Below are positions 1 through 11,219 of a stretch of 34,358 nt of DNA, one piece after another. The stretch's first letter is position 1. The number at the start of each line of letters is the position of its first letter. The notes beneath the pieces were generated by a model. It made no database searches. It was not told where the DNA came from and saw nothing but the letters and a program-made list of their open reading frames with translations. A program made the position numbers and the translations under genes. This DNA is from Pezizomycotina sp. ARF18 (taxonomy: Eukaryota; Ascomycota): assembly GCA_002224055.1 (NCBI GenBank), contig AZLU01000117.1, positions 90,527-124,884 of the forward strand, read 5' to 3'.

Positions 1-3000
1 CTGTAACCTTATATCTCAGAACCAAGAAATGATATTTCACTTCTTTCCAATGGACTATATTTGACTCGCAAAGTGCACAATTAGACCAAAAAACATGTCT
101 TCTATTGGAGGTAACAGTCAATAGCTGCTGGTATTACTTGAGAACAGCTACAAACCTTAGGGTCAGCCTACTCCGAATGTTCCATTCAAGATTTCGACTT
201 AACTCGACTCGACAACGGCGGATTTTCAAAGTTTTCTTCCAAATTTCGAGATTATTCGGTGTCGAGCCAATCACGTATTACGATCGCTCCCACAGTTGTG
301 TATTTCAACATCGGAAGAGGCCGAAAATGCTATAAGGCACGCTTTCTTTGCCGAATATTCCATCTCAAGGCCACCCAAAATTTGTAAAAATCCGAGGTCA
401 ATATATGTTTGGTGGAAATTTTGAGATAGAATAATCGTCAGCTGAACAGAACAATAAAAGCAAAAGAAGGCGCTAGTCTATTCTATCTATTATCTTCAGC
501 CCTGTTGTTTCCTAGCCAATTGATTTTTTGGAAAGCACCTTTAACGTCGCGTTCGAGTTTTGATCTAGTGTGCTAAGAATATGGTGATGAAATATGGTCC
601 AGGTAAGACCTCGTTTTTCGTTCTTTGGGCAACGTAGAACAAGGCCGAGCTGCAAAAAAAAAAAAAAAAAAAAGCTGCGTGCACCGCGCTGAGGAGAAAT
701 CACGAATTCTGCGGTATTAATTTTCCGTATATCCGTTGACGTCAATTCACTTTCCGTGAAGGCTTGAACTTCCTCAGGCGGGAATCCTGGGATTATCGAG
801 CACGAGCACCATGAGTTGGGCATGATTTGCACCCTTAGCGAAAGCTTTCAGCCGCCAGGGCAGCCGGCGCATTCCTGGAACCGCAATAAGACACCTTAAA
901 CTGTCTCTCTCTCCACTTGAATTTGTAATGGATTCTTATATTTCCGCTAGGCGGACGCGGATTCAGTCCTTGCAATAATAAGGGAAGATAACGTATTCCA
1001 GGATCCAGGATGCAAGCAAAGGTCGAACCTTTGGTGCGGCATAGAAAGTTGCGGGACTTTCTTTGGCGACATGCTACTACCATATCCAGGCAGGTCTAGA
1101 TCAACCCTGCGTGCCTGTAGAATGGTAGTATTATTACGTTGGTTCCGAGGCAATATCCTCAAAGAAAATGGTAGGATGTATGGAAGGATACGCTCGTAAT
1201 CGACCTTTTTTTGTTTTGTTAGACTCCAATAATATATTTTGTATTATTTCATTTGAAAATTGTTATCTCATTCTGGTTTTTGGCTTGACAACGATAACGC
1301 TAGATGTCGTCTAGCCGTTATAAATGTTTCTGATTACCTGCTTTCATTTCGGTGAGTTTCGAGTTTGAGGCCATTCCGCTTATGATTTATTTTGGCTTGG
1401 TTGCTTGGTTACCGCGCAGGCCGTGCCTGTAGATCTGCCTCTTGTTTACGACAAACTAGAAGAAATCCGTGAAGTGCTCGTAGCAAATATCAAATATTAC
1501 TTACCCTTTTTTTTTTCTTCCTTTCATGGGGCCCGGGGTTCAGCGCCACCCTTTGCTAATTTTATTTTTTCTTGTACCAGGGCGTTTTTTCGAAGCTTCC
1601 ATCTTCTTCTGACGTGTGGGTTGCATGCCTCCAATACGCAATTTGTAGAGACCTAAGTGAACCCCCAGCGAATTGGCCACCCTACACATGTAAGGTTTGC
1701 CTGGCAATCTGATTGGACGGGCATACCCCTCCACAAAATGGATAGATCCACACGCCAATCTCTCTTTTTCTGTGTGCGTGCGCAATTACAAGCTTCGCGC
1801 TTGAGCCAATGGACAGTCCGCAAACCTCTCAGTATTTCGCACTAGTAGCTGCGTGTGAGCAGAAATCTGGTGACGGCGGCGGTGGCGATAAAATTAAAAC
1901 CCCGTCCAAGTGTTTCTAGAACAAAAGCCTATCACAGTTCTATCAGCAAACAAGAAAAACCGTTAGCGAAATAGAACGAGAAAAGAAGACAAGATGATTC
2001 CCCCATTGAGTTCCCTAATATCTTTTTAACATCTTATTCTTGACCAAATGAAGCGGCGTAAGGTTCAATGCAGAGTCGCCATATCGCCTGTAAAGATCTT
2101 GTTCTCAAGCCCTCCTCCCAGCATGCCACAAACTCCTATATGTTTTGGATGAAGGAGGCGCGATACCACTCACCCTTTATTTTCCTTTTTTTACTTTTCT
2201 CAGACAGAATAAATTTCTATATCATTAAAACATATCATAGAACAGAAGGGAAAGAGGTACGCAAAACCAGCGACGCCGTACTCCACACCTGCCTGAATAT
2301 TAAGGGTAAAACAAAAAAAAAAAAGGGAGGGCGAAATGTTAGGTACCTCTCCTTACAACAATCGCACTTTGCTTCTCTTTATACCGTGTTAAACAATGGG
2401 TTCCTGTTCTTAGATATGGGGGTGGAGGGGCCTTCCTTACCACCATCCCATCCGGCCTATCCATCCAAATTCTAAAACTTCACCATGCTCCGACACAACC
2501 ACAAGGGGCGGGCACAAGGGCATTCTTGCGCACCTACCCGAAGTGTGCATGAAGAGCGACTAAATTTAATTCTTCCGTCCAGTAATACCATGTAGTGGTA
2601 GCAGTAGTATCTGATGTATATTGTGAAACATTTACTTCTATAATTGTAAGCTAAGAAAACAAGAAAAGAAAGAAAGGAAAGGAAGTAATAATTTTTTAAG
2701 ATGGGTGTGTTCATGGACGAAATCTTATGAGGTTGACCAATGGTACAATGCGCTCCTCCGCTTGAAGTTCCTCACCATCCCATCAATTTCGTGCTTTCTT
2801 TCTTTCTTTCTTTTTTTTTAAAAAAAAAAATAAATAAAATAAAAAATAAAAAAAAATAAAAAATAAAAAAAAATAAAAAAATAAATAAAAAAAAAATAAA
2901 AAAAAGGAAGAAAGAAAAAGAAAGAAAGAAGACACAGATGTAATTGCTACGTGAGATGCGTACTTAATCAATAATGTCAGCATGAAGTGAGACCTCTCAC

Positions 3001-3632
3001 TTGCCTTTATATTCACATGCCCTCCCCCCTCTCTTCCTGTCCTTCTTCTCGCAAGTTTGAATGCAAGATTCTCGGGTCCTCGTGCTTCTTTGACATCGTC
3101 GTTCCTTTCGCCTCCAGTAGCGCTACACTCCTTTGTGCTTGGAGCCTTCCATTCTTTTTTATACTGTATTTTTATAGAACAATTTTGTTTTTTATATACG
3201 GTTCCCGTAATCGATCGACCGGTGTCTTATTCCTAAGAAAGAAAAATAAAAAGGTATGTTTTGATTTATATTTATAAATATTTGATTCAATTTATTATTT
3301 ATAAAAATATTGTTTTATTTTTAAGAGACAGTTAAGGGAAAGAAGAGAAGGAAGTGTGTTCTACTTCAATTAGGGTTAATATCATTGTTATTATTATATT
3401 ATCATTATTTTAATATTACCATCTCTCTCTACCTCACAAAAAAATCACTAAAAGAAAAAGAAAAACTCACATTCCTTTAAATCACCAAAGATCAATTAAA
3501 TCGTTCATTATTTGTTTTGTTCCTTCATCTAGTTTACCACCTCAACAAACGATATATCAGAAAGGCAAAGGCCTACTTTTAACACTTGTATTCCAAAAGA
3601 AAAAAAAAAATATTAGACAAACAAAAACGAAA
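1..3632. other. AT-rich intergenic stretch, no supported gene
   Basis: I see no conserved protein in any frame here; the open frames are short, run through poly-A/T or carry no recognisable motif. A possible intron (GTGAGT donor near 1351, GCAG acceptor near 1420) is followed by a short coding-like stretch to about 1500 (residues DLPLVYDKLEEIREVLV), but no upstream exon joins it in frame, so I do not call a gene. The segment holds poly-A near 654-674, the low-complexity block described separately at 2797-2930, and pyrimidine-rich DNA before 3633 that probably contains the promoter and leader of the CAP gene. Confidence 0.5.
2797..2930. repeat. Low-complexity (CTTT)n / A-T / (GAAA)n block
   Basis: A CTTT tetranucleotide run passes into a T run, then about 70 nt of A runs interrupted by single T residues, then a GAAA-type run. 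The CTTT run on the left is the reverse complement of the GAAA run on the right, so the block could fold as a long hairpin with an A-rich loop. The open frame that crosses it on the minus strand is an artefact of this composition. Confidence 0.85.
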
Positions 3633-4514
3633 ATGCGTTACTCTATTGCCGCCGCACTTTTGCTCGCGAGCTCCGCGCTTGCTACTCCGAACTTGCTGAG
3701 AGGGACTATGCCCGCACCACTACTACTACTGTCACCAAGACCGTTATTGTGAAGGCGACTGCCGGTGCCAAGGCCCAGAACAACCACCACCACCACAGGG
3801 GCACAAGGTCAAGACCGTCTACACCACCGTCACATCCACTGCGGAATGTGCTGCTGAGACCCCGGCCGCTGCTCCCTTCCCCCCGAGCTACGCCCGGTCC
3901 GGCTCCTGAGCCCAAGACTTCATCCGCTCCTCCGCCGCCCGCTACACTCCTCCCGCTCCTGCCTACACCCCACCTGCCGAGACTCCGGAGCCGAAGCCGG
4001 AGCCTTCCTCCCCTCCGAGCTACAGCCCCCCGGCTGGCGGTTCCATTGCCGACCAGTGTGTGAGCGAGCACAACAAGTACCGTGCCCAGCACAATGCCCG
4101 CGGTCACCTGGAGCGAAAAGCTCGTTACTAGGCCAGCGATAGCCAGTACCACTGCCTGTTCCAGCACATGCACGGTACCGGTTATGGAGAGAACCTTGCT
4201 CAGGGTTATAGCACTGTTGCCGAAGCTATCACGGCTGGTAACGAGAAGAACCAGTACAATTATGGCAGTGGCGGATTCAGCGTACGTTTTCCAGCTTTAC
4301 CCCAATGTTTTTTTCTCTGCGTTTTAGAATACGTTAGCTAACTTTCCTTCTTGCTTGTTTTAGATGGCCACCGGTCACTTCACCCAGTCGTCTGGAAGGG
4401 AACCCACGAAATCGGTTGCGTCTTCCAGCAGTGCAGTGGCGGTCCTCTTCTCGCTGCGAATATAACCACGGGCAACTACGCTGGTGAATACAGTCGAATG
4501 TCGTTCAGAAATAA
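3633..4514 (+). CDS. Secreted CAP (SCP/PR1/Pry-like) domain protein, frameshifted
   Basis: Start at 3633 opens a classic signal peptide (MRYSIAAALLLASSALA) and follows an A-rich leader. Next comes a Thr/Pro/Ser-rich region with runs such as TTTTTVTKTV, KTVYTTVTST and PAYTPPAETPEPKPEP, then the CAP domain: CVSEHNKYRAQHNA, VTWSEKL, GTGYGENLAQGY, GHFTQ...VVWKGTHEIGC and CEYN...GNYAGEY. Intron at 4282-4363 (GTACGT donor, GCTAAC branch, TAG acceptor). Proposed end is the TAA at 4512-4514, giving the ending SRNVVQK. At least seven single-base shifts interrupt the frame; clear ones lie near 4387 (one G short in CAGGTCGTC) and 4497 (one A short). Fungal CAP proteins (Pry family) are secreted and several bind sterols or lipids; the low-complexity region is a likely O-glycosylation target. 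The CAP assignment is firm; the exact function and whether the gene is intact in the organism are not. Confidence 0.85.
4282..4363 (+). other. Intron of the CAP gene
   Basis: Donor GTACGT, branch-like GCTAAC near 4336, acceptor TTTTAG. Splicing joins GGFS to MATGHFTQ, which restores the usual CAP motif order. Confidence 0.8.
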
Positions 4515-6158
4515 ACCAAAACGTTGGAACGATAGGTTTATGAATTTTCTTTCTTTTTCTTTTAGGATTTGTCGCGGGTCGGACGATTTTCAATTTCAAA
4601 GGGAACCGCTGATACATTGCTCTTATTCAATTGTACTAAATCGAAAAACTTGTACTGTATTTTATATTACTTTATTTCTATTTTTCTTTTGTTCCTTAAT
4701 TCTAGTGTTGATATAGGGGTCCTTTTTTTTTCTCTTTTTTAAACGGAGTTGCTCTTAAATGGGCTTTTTTTTTTATCAAGACAAATGATAACGTGTTAGA
4801 ATCGTTGGCTGTTCTCTAGCACAGATCCTCTCCACATGTCTTCCCCTGTCTGTTCTTCTCGTAAGCTGGCTTACGTTTTTCTGCGCTGGTTGCGATTTAT
4901 CTAGACATTTCTGCCTCAATAGCTAGCCTCCCCTAGTTGGGTGTTACTCATTAGTGAAAATAATAGGAACTCGACGATTCTTCACGACAAACCCTTTGAA
5001 AACGTTGCGTGACCTAGATTTGCCTCGAAAAAAATGCCTAGAGAAACCACTCATAGAACAACAAAAGAAAATTGCTGCATATTTGAGCCGATTTCTCGTC
5101 ATAGAAATATGAGAGGATTTTTTTTAATGCTCTGATGAATTTGTCCACCTTAACTTGCTGGGATGAAGGCTGTCATGATGATGATGTGATGAAGATTGTA
5201 AGTGAAAATGGGAATAATTTTTGAAAGGGGAAGTTGCAGAAGCAAAAGGAAAAGAAAAGGAAGTGAGAAAAAAAAGGAAAAGCCCGATGTTTTTCATGTC
5301 TCATAAAATTAACGAAGCAGAGAGGAACCTAGAAACCTTTTTTTTTCTTTCTTTCTTTTCTTTTTTCCCTTTCTCTTGCGGGCTGAACAGTTCTCTGCGG
5401 CTTCTGCTATTTCCTTTCCCGAGCCTTCTCTGTTCTTCTTTCCTTCCAAGATCCTTACTACTTTGTCTCCAGAGGACCCTTTTGAATTTCCTCCCTTTCA
5501 TTCCTTAAGCATTTCTTATTGCTTGTTATATTCAACGCCTTTCCTCTCGCTTCGCTGCAAAGACCACTAAAATACATTTGTTGGTGTAGGGGAGAGTGTT
5601 TGGACGACTAACTATAGTAGGTAAGAGGAGCCCATCATTTGACCGGAGTAAATCGCTCACTCCCGAGAGAGAGAAGTGAGAGAAGTATGGGAAGGATGGA
5701 CGAGGAGATAATAAATAATACTTAATATAGGACAAAGAAGATCGTCCACTCCCGCCCGTTACACTACGACTGTTTCCCTCAATACTTACTCATTAAAAAT
5801 ACACACATGCTCTTTTCTTTGCTGAGCGATATCTCTCAAAACATTTACTGTATTCCTTCATTTGTCTAAGTATCTAAAAAGAAAGATATTTGATTGCTCA
5901 TTAGATCTATAGACCTTATACAGACCTTTATCCGTGTAAGGCGCCAGAACAGACCCGGAGACAAACACAAGCAGCGCTGGAAGAGCCCAACGCTCACACT
6001 CACAACCTGCTCCTCCGACTGACAAAATACGATACTACGACCGCTTCTTCAAAATATCACGTACGAATCTAAAAAGCTTAGAAAATAATCATTCAATAAA
6101 AACAGTGTAATTTATTTCTCGTATTTGAGAGCGAAATCCCAAGCAGAAACAACACGAG
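4515..6158. other. Intergenic region between CAP and DUF255 genes
   Basis: AT-rich with several T/C-rich tracts (for example 5340-5375 and 5430-5550). A short proline/serine/threonine-rich stretch can be read around 5940-6075, but without a start, family motif or splice partner. I do not support a gene. Confidence 0.5.
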
Positions 6159-9100
6159 ATGGCGTTGCGAGGCAGCTGGGGCAAACAGCACTGTCAGCAA
6201 CAACCATACCAACGCCGGTCGAACAAATTCAACCGTATCGAAGCTCGTTGAATCAGCTCGCTGCGAGTCGTAGTCCGTATGTATGTTTCCCTAGTTTATT
6301 ATATAATTATATATATTTTCAGTTGTTATCGGCACTCTTTTTGGTATCCAAAGAATACCTAGTGCGGACGAGGATCGGCATGTCAGCCGACAGCCCAAAA
6401 AATGACCCCCAGCGGAACCTTAAGATCACGATTGAGTTAGAGATATATCCTTTTTTTTCCCCCGCTCGCTAATCTTAAGCTTCACTGTGAATTTAAATTT
6501 GAAGGTTCGAGCGCACGCGAAAAATCCTACAGCATGGCAAGTGTGGAGCCCTGAAAGTTTGGCACTCGCCAGGAAGGAGAATAAGTTGATCTTCCTGAGC
6601 ATTGGTTATTCTGCTTGTCATTGTACGTTTCTGTTACTCTCTCCAATACTTCTCGCATTCTCTTCTGGAAGTATATATGCGATTATTCCATCACCAATAC
6701 TAATAAGATTTTATGTGGGTGCCATGTAATACTTTATTCCCGCCCCTCTGTTCTTTCCGAGAGATTTTGATATTTGCCTCGGTTTTCGTACACGTTAGGA
6801 AGAAATTGACAAAGTAATTCTCTTTAAAATCATGATATAGGTTATGGAAGAGAATCTTTCATGAACGAAGAAGTTGCGAAGCTTTTGAACGACAACTTTA
6901 TACCTATTAAAGTTGATCGTGAGGAACGTCCAGATATAGATCGGATATATATGAACTATGTATGTTGTTTATTTTTTTTTTTTAAGCTAGTAATAAGCTC
7001 TTTCTGAATCGTTTCTAACTATCAAATCCTGTGCGTAGGTCCACGCTACAACCGGCTCAGGAGGTTGGCCGTTGAACATTTTCCTTACAGCTGATCTGGA
7101 GCCGGTATTCGGCGGGACATATTGGCCAGGCCCTAACGCGATTGATGGCCCGGCAATGAAGGATCAGATTTGTTTTGTGGAGATCTTGGAGAAGATCGCT
7201 ACTGTGTAAGTCATCCAAAGAGCACTTTAACAAGCAAAAAGTTCTTATCACCTCAAAAAGATCAGTAATATTCAAATCCAGAGCTTGAGAGTCTTTATTT
7301 TACCAAATTCTAATTTGAAATGAATAGATGGAAAGATCAAAGGAAAGGTGCCTCCAATCTGCGAGAGAGATCGTCGAACAGCTAAAGGAATTCACGACGA
7401 AGGTCTGAAGGATCAAGCGATGTAGACGGCGATTCTGTCGAAATTTTGGAGATCGACTTGCTTGAGGAGCGTATCAGCATTTCCTCGGTCGGTATGATAA
7501 AGTGAATGAGGTTTTGGAATTGCGCCTAAGTTTCCGACGCCTGTGCACTTGGCTTTTCTTTTGCGACTGGGAGCATTCCCATCTACTGTAGAAGATATTG
7601 TTGGTGATATGGAATGCGCAAATGCGAAGTCGATGGCGTTGGCTACCTCAAGGTGCGTTATCGGTTTGGGTGAAATAATTGGTTGATTTACGCGATCTTT
7701 CTGCCTTTTCAGCTAACATTTTGATCTGATGTAGAGGATGATGGTGGCATACATGACCACATTGGCCATGGATTTGCCGGTATTCCGTAACACCGGACTG
7801 GAGCCTCCCGCACTTCGAGAAAATGCTTTACGATAACGCTCAACTCCTTCCAGTATATCTGGACGCTTACTTGCTGAGCAACGACCAGCAAATGCTCAGT
7901 ACGGCACTCGATATTGCCGAGTATCTCGTCAATGATTCGCTTCTGGATAGACGAGGGGGAGGGTTTTGCTCTGCCGAGGATGCCGATTCGCTTTACCGAT
8001 CCTCTGATACTGAGAAGAGAGAAGGGGCCTTTTACGTATGGGACCGTAAGGAATTCGGCAGGATCCTAGGCGAACAAGATGCTGAGATCTGTGCCAAGTA
8101 CTGGAACGTTCGTGAGAACGGCAATGTTGAACCTTCGAGGGATGCACATGATGAATTTATACATCAAGAATGTTCTGGCAGTGGTGCATACCCCTGCGGA
8201 GCTGAGTCAAATGTTTGGGATCAGCGAAGCAAACATAAAAAACAAAATCAAGAACGCGAGGGAGAACTTAGAGCGCACCGAGAGAAGGAGAGCCACGACC
8301 GACTTGGATGACAAAATAGTGACAGGATGGAATGGCTTGCAATCGGCGCTTTAGCCCGTCTCGGAAGCGTATTAGAATTCACCGACCCGCAGAAGTCCAG
8401 GCGTACCTTCGGCATGCGGAACGCGCGGCAAATTTCATCCGACGAAATTCATACAACGAATCAACAGTCGACTTAAGAGGATCTATCGCGAAGGCTCTGG
8501 AGACACGCCTGTTTCGCTGATGACTATGCGTATTTGATCCACGCTTGCTATACTTGTACGTGAACTTCTTTAAATATTCTTCAAAGTGTCCTTTTATCTG
8601 TCTTATATAACCTTCGCTCTTCGGCACAGGTACGAAGCTACTTTTGATGTCAAATGGTTGCAGTGGCGTATAATCTTCAAAGTTAGTACTATCTAAAGAT
8701 ATTCAACAAGTCCTGAACTCGCACTGATCTAATTTTTTTATCAAACAAATCGAATTATTTGGGATAGCCACCAAGGTGCTTTCTTCTCGACTGAAGCAGA
8801 GCGCCTGATCTTATATTACGGTTAAAAGAAGGTAATATTTCTATTATATATCTAAGATAAAGGGGTTGAAAACATTTCATCAGTGCACTCATGTAACTGG
8901 TGCGTTCTTCATAGGCATGGATCCGCGGAACCTTCAACCAACGGAGTTTCTGCAAATAACCTCTTCCGTCTCGGCAACATTACCAGCGATGACGGGCTCC
9001 TACGTAAGGCGAGCCAACTGCGCTGCCTTTCGACAGAGATGCTTCAGCATCCGTTCCTCTTCTCATCCATGTCTCCTCGTGGTCGCCGCAAATCTCGGAG

Positions 9101-9376
9101 CATCGTCGGTGGTGTTAGCTGGCAGGCGGAACGACCCTGAACTACGCAACTTCCTGCAACGGCTGAGAAAGAGAACTTTAACGAATACAACCATCGTATT
9201 TTTAGATCCGAACGACAAGTCAGATGCAGCCAAGTGGCTTTCATCGAAGAACCGTGCTCTGCAAGAAGTATTAAAAGTACGGATCGAAAGCCATCCGTAC
9301 AGATATGCCAGGTTCATCATGCGTGGACACAACGAACCCGGATCAACTCGAGAGTGCTTTCAATGAACTTGGTTGA
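6159..9376 (+). CDS. DUF255 thioredoxin-like protein (SPATA20/YyaL type), frameshifted
   Basis: Family: an N-terminal thioredoxin-like domain followed by an alpha/alpha-barrel like that of N-acylglucosamine 2-epimerases. The ATG at 6159 gives a basic, Gln/Arg-rich N-terminus that could be a mitochondrial presequence (inference). Visible family segments in order: [186 protein letters not shown] and a C-terminal CQGSSC. Introns: 6281-6504, 6623-6840, 6960-7038, 7206-7327, one starting near 7651, 8556-8629 and 8832-8914. The TGA at 9374-9376 ends a frame reading [11 protein letters not shown]. Many single-base shifts break the frame. The usual CHWCH motif is not complete at the exon 2/3 junction. 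Substrate of the family is not established. Confidence 0.85.
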
Positions 9377-9994
9377 GCTATGATCAATACTAGCAAAATG
9401 AAGCGTGAAGGAGCACCCCGTCGACGCCACTATATCATATTCGATTTATTCAACATATTCTTTCATTCACCTTCTCTAAAAAAATTTTTCTCTCTATCAT
9501 TCAAACAGTCAACACATCTTTCTCTACTTCTCTCTATAGGCAGCTTTCATTTTGAATACTTTAACGCCTACATAAAAACTATTTTTTTCAATTATGACTA
9601 TGTTTAATACCTTTTTTTTTTCTGCGGGAAGACAAAAGAATATGTATACATCATCAAAAATCCTTTTTTCAGGCGTCGATAGAGAGGTAGAAAATCTTTT
9701 CTTAACAGCATGATATCAATTAATGGATTTAATTGGAACCGAAACACAAAACAATTCTTAGCTCCAATGTAATGTTTTCCTCTCATTTATACGAATTGTA
9801 TTAGACGATAAATATTTCGCTATATACAAATAAGATACGAATATTGTTATTTATCCTTATATACTTTCTACACGACTTGCCTGTATTCACCTCGAGCGTG
9901 AGATTTGGACGTTAGACGGCATTAGATGATGGTTCTAAGTTAATAGGAGCTGTTTGCAATATTTTGACCCTTTGTCTAATGTTTCACAGACTGT
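9377..9994. other. Convergent intergenic region
   Basis: AT-rich 3' flank shared by two convergent genes (DUF255 protein from the left, DOPA dioxygenase-like enzyme from the right). No coding motif, RNA gene or repeat worth naming was seen. Confidence 0.5.
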
Positions 9995-10601
9995 TCAGTT
10001 CCCATATACACATAGGCGCTCTCTCTCGGTCTCCCTTTCCTTCTCTTCTCCATAGGTTTTGAAAATTTTGAGTCGCGATGCCCGGTCAGTTATAGGTAGC
10101 TCGTACCAGCGCACCTTATCACCAACCACATCGACCCTTCGAGTGATCCCAAAGCCCGTTCCCCGTGTGCGGATGATGAGACAGCTCAATTGCCCTCTAT
10201 CACCACCAACCACGGCACAAACGCTCCAAACTGCTCCGGCTTGAACAGGTTAATCTCAAACATCGCGATCGGGTGAGGCCCAAGCTCCTGCCCAGAACTT
10301 CACCCGCAGCTCGGGAAACTCCAGCCGTATCCGCTCCGTCATTTCCTCCGCGAACGCCGCCTGCTTTTTGTTATCTTTGAAGTAGTAGATATGCACGTCA
10401 AAGGAACCGAGCTTCGGATCGTTTCCGATGGGCTCGGGAAGGAGGTATAGGTTTGGGAACGGTTGGGTCGGTCGTGACGGTTTTATTGTAGGGAAACGAT
10501 TTTCCGTCTTCGGCGAGGGTTTTCGGGAGGGTTCGTAGTTTTCGTACGGCGTACCTGGACCGAGGAGGGTCGGTACTCTTGCTCGTGGAAGGAACCGTCA
10601 T
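9995..10601 (-). CDS. DOPA 4,5-dioxygenase-like extradiol dioxygenase, frameshifted
   Basis: Reading the minus strand from the ATG at 10601: an N-terminal extension with DGKSFPYNKTV, then the family core FDVHIYYFKDNKKQAAFAEE, ERIRLEFPELRVKFWAQ, LGPHPIAMFEINLF, FGAFVPWLV, RGQLSCLI, HPHTGNGLWDHSKG and DKVRWYELPITDR. The conserved histidines in DVHIYY, GPHP and HPHTG..DH match the metal-binding pattern of the DOPA_dioxygen family, small single-domain enzymes that cleave the catechol ring of L-DOPA in plants and fungi, where it can feed betalamic-acid-type or related chemistry. No intron seen. Shifts occur at least in the N-terminal third, near 10181 (one C short within HPHTG) and after HSKG. The final stop at 9995-9997 follows a charged tail (ERETERER) that may be out of frame, so the true C-terminus is uncertain. 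Whether L-DOPA is the native substrate is not shown. Confidence 0.82.
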
Positions 10602-11219
10602 GGTTGTGGCTTAGGTTGAAAAACTAAAAAATACGAATATCTAGATGAATCCTAAAAGGCGATAAAGCTATAGCATAGCATAGAAAGAAAAACGAAAATG
10701 GCGTTTGAAGGCACTATATACTACTTACTACTTGCAAGGAAGACTCATTGACACGGCATGATAGGGAAAGGATGTCGTTATGCGATAGGTAACTTCTTCC
10801 CACATGACAAAGGTGCGGAATTCTTAGCTACTCAAGAAAAAAAGATGTAGGTGGGATTTTTTCCAACTTGGATTAATAATATTTGAAAGGATAGTAATAA
10901 AAAAAATTGTCCATTTTAAGAATAACGGTTTAATGTATCTGAAAGTACTATTTGTGGCAATAAAAAAAAGGTTTTTTTTTTTTATTACCTTTTTTTTAGT
11001 ATTATTAAAGTCACATACGAGCACCGAAGTTTACTGCTACTGCCCTCCAAAAAAAAAAAAAATAGAAGGGCAATTTTAATAATAAAAAATAAAAATAACA
11101 ATAATACTATATCTCTAGTGATGACGCTCATTGCTCCGTGCAATTTCTTTCTTTTTTTTTTCTAACAAGTTCTACAGAGACCAGGTAAACCATAGGTTCC
11201 GCGGTTCACTGTAGCACTC
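10602..11219. other. Divergent intergenic region
   Basis: AT-rich DNA between the DOPA dioxygenase-like gene (minus) and the 11220 gene (plus), so it should contain both promoters. It holds several A/T homopolymers (10964-10983, 11049-11062, 11151-11160). I see no specific regulatory motif. Confidence 0.5.

Noticed and set aside
1351-1500. Intron-like GTGAGT...GCAG followed by a coding-like stretch
   Set aside because: No upstream exon joins it in frame and the downstream frame soon enters a T-run; insufficient for a gene call.
3706-4173. Long minus-strand open frame rich in Gly/Val/Ala
   Set aside because: It is the antisense shadow of the Pro/Thr-rich part of the CAP gene and has no motif of its own.
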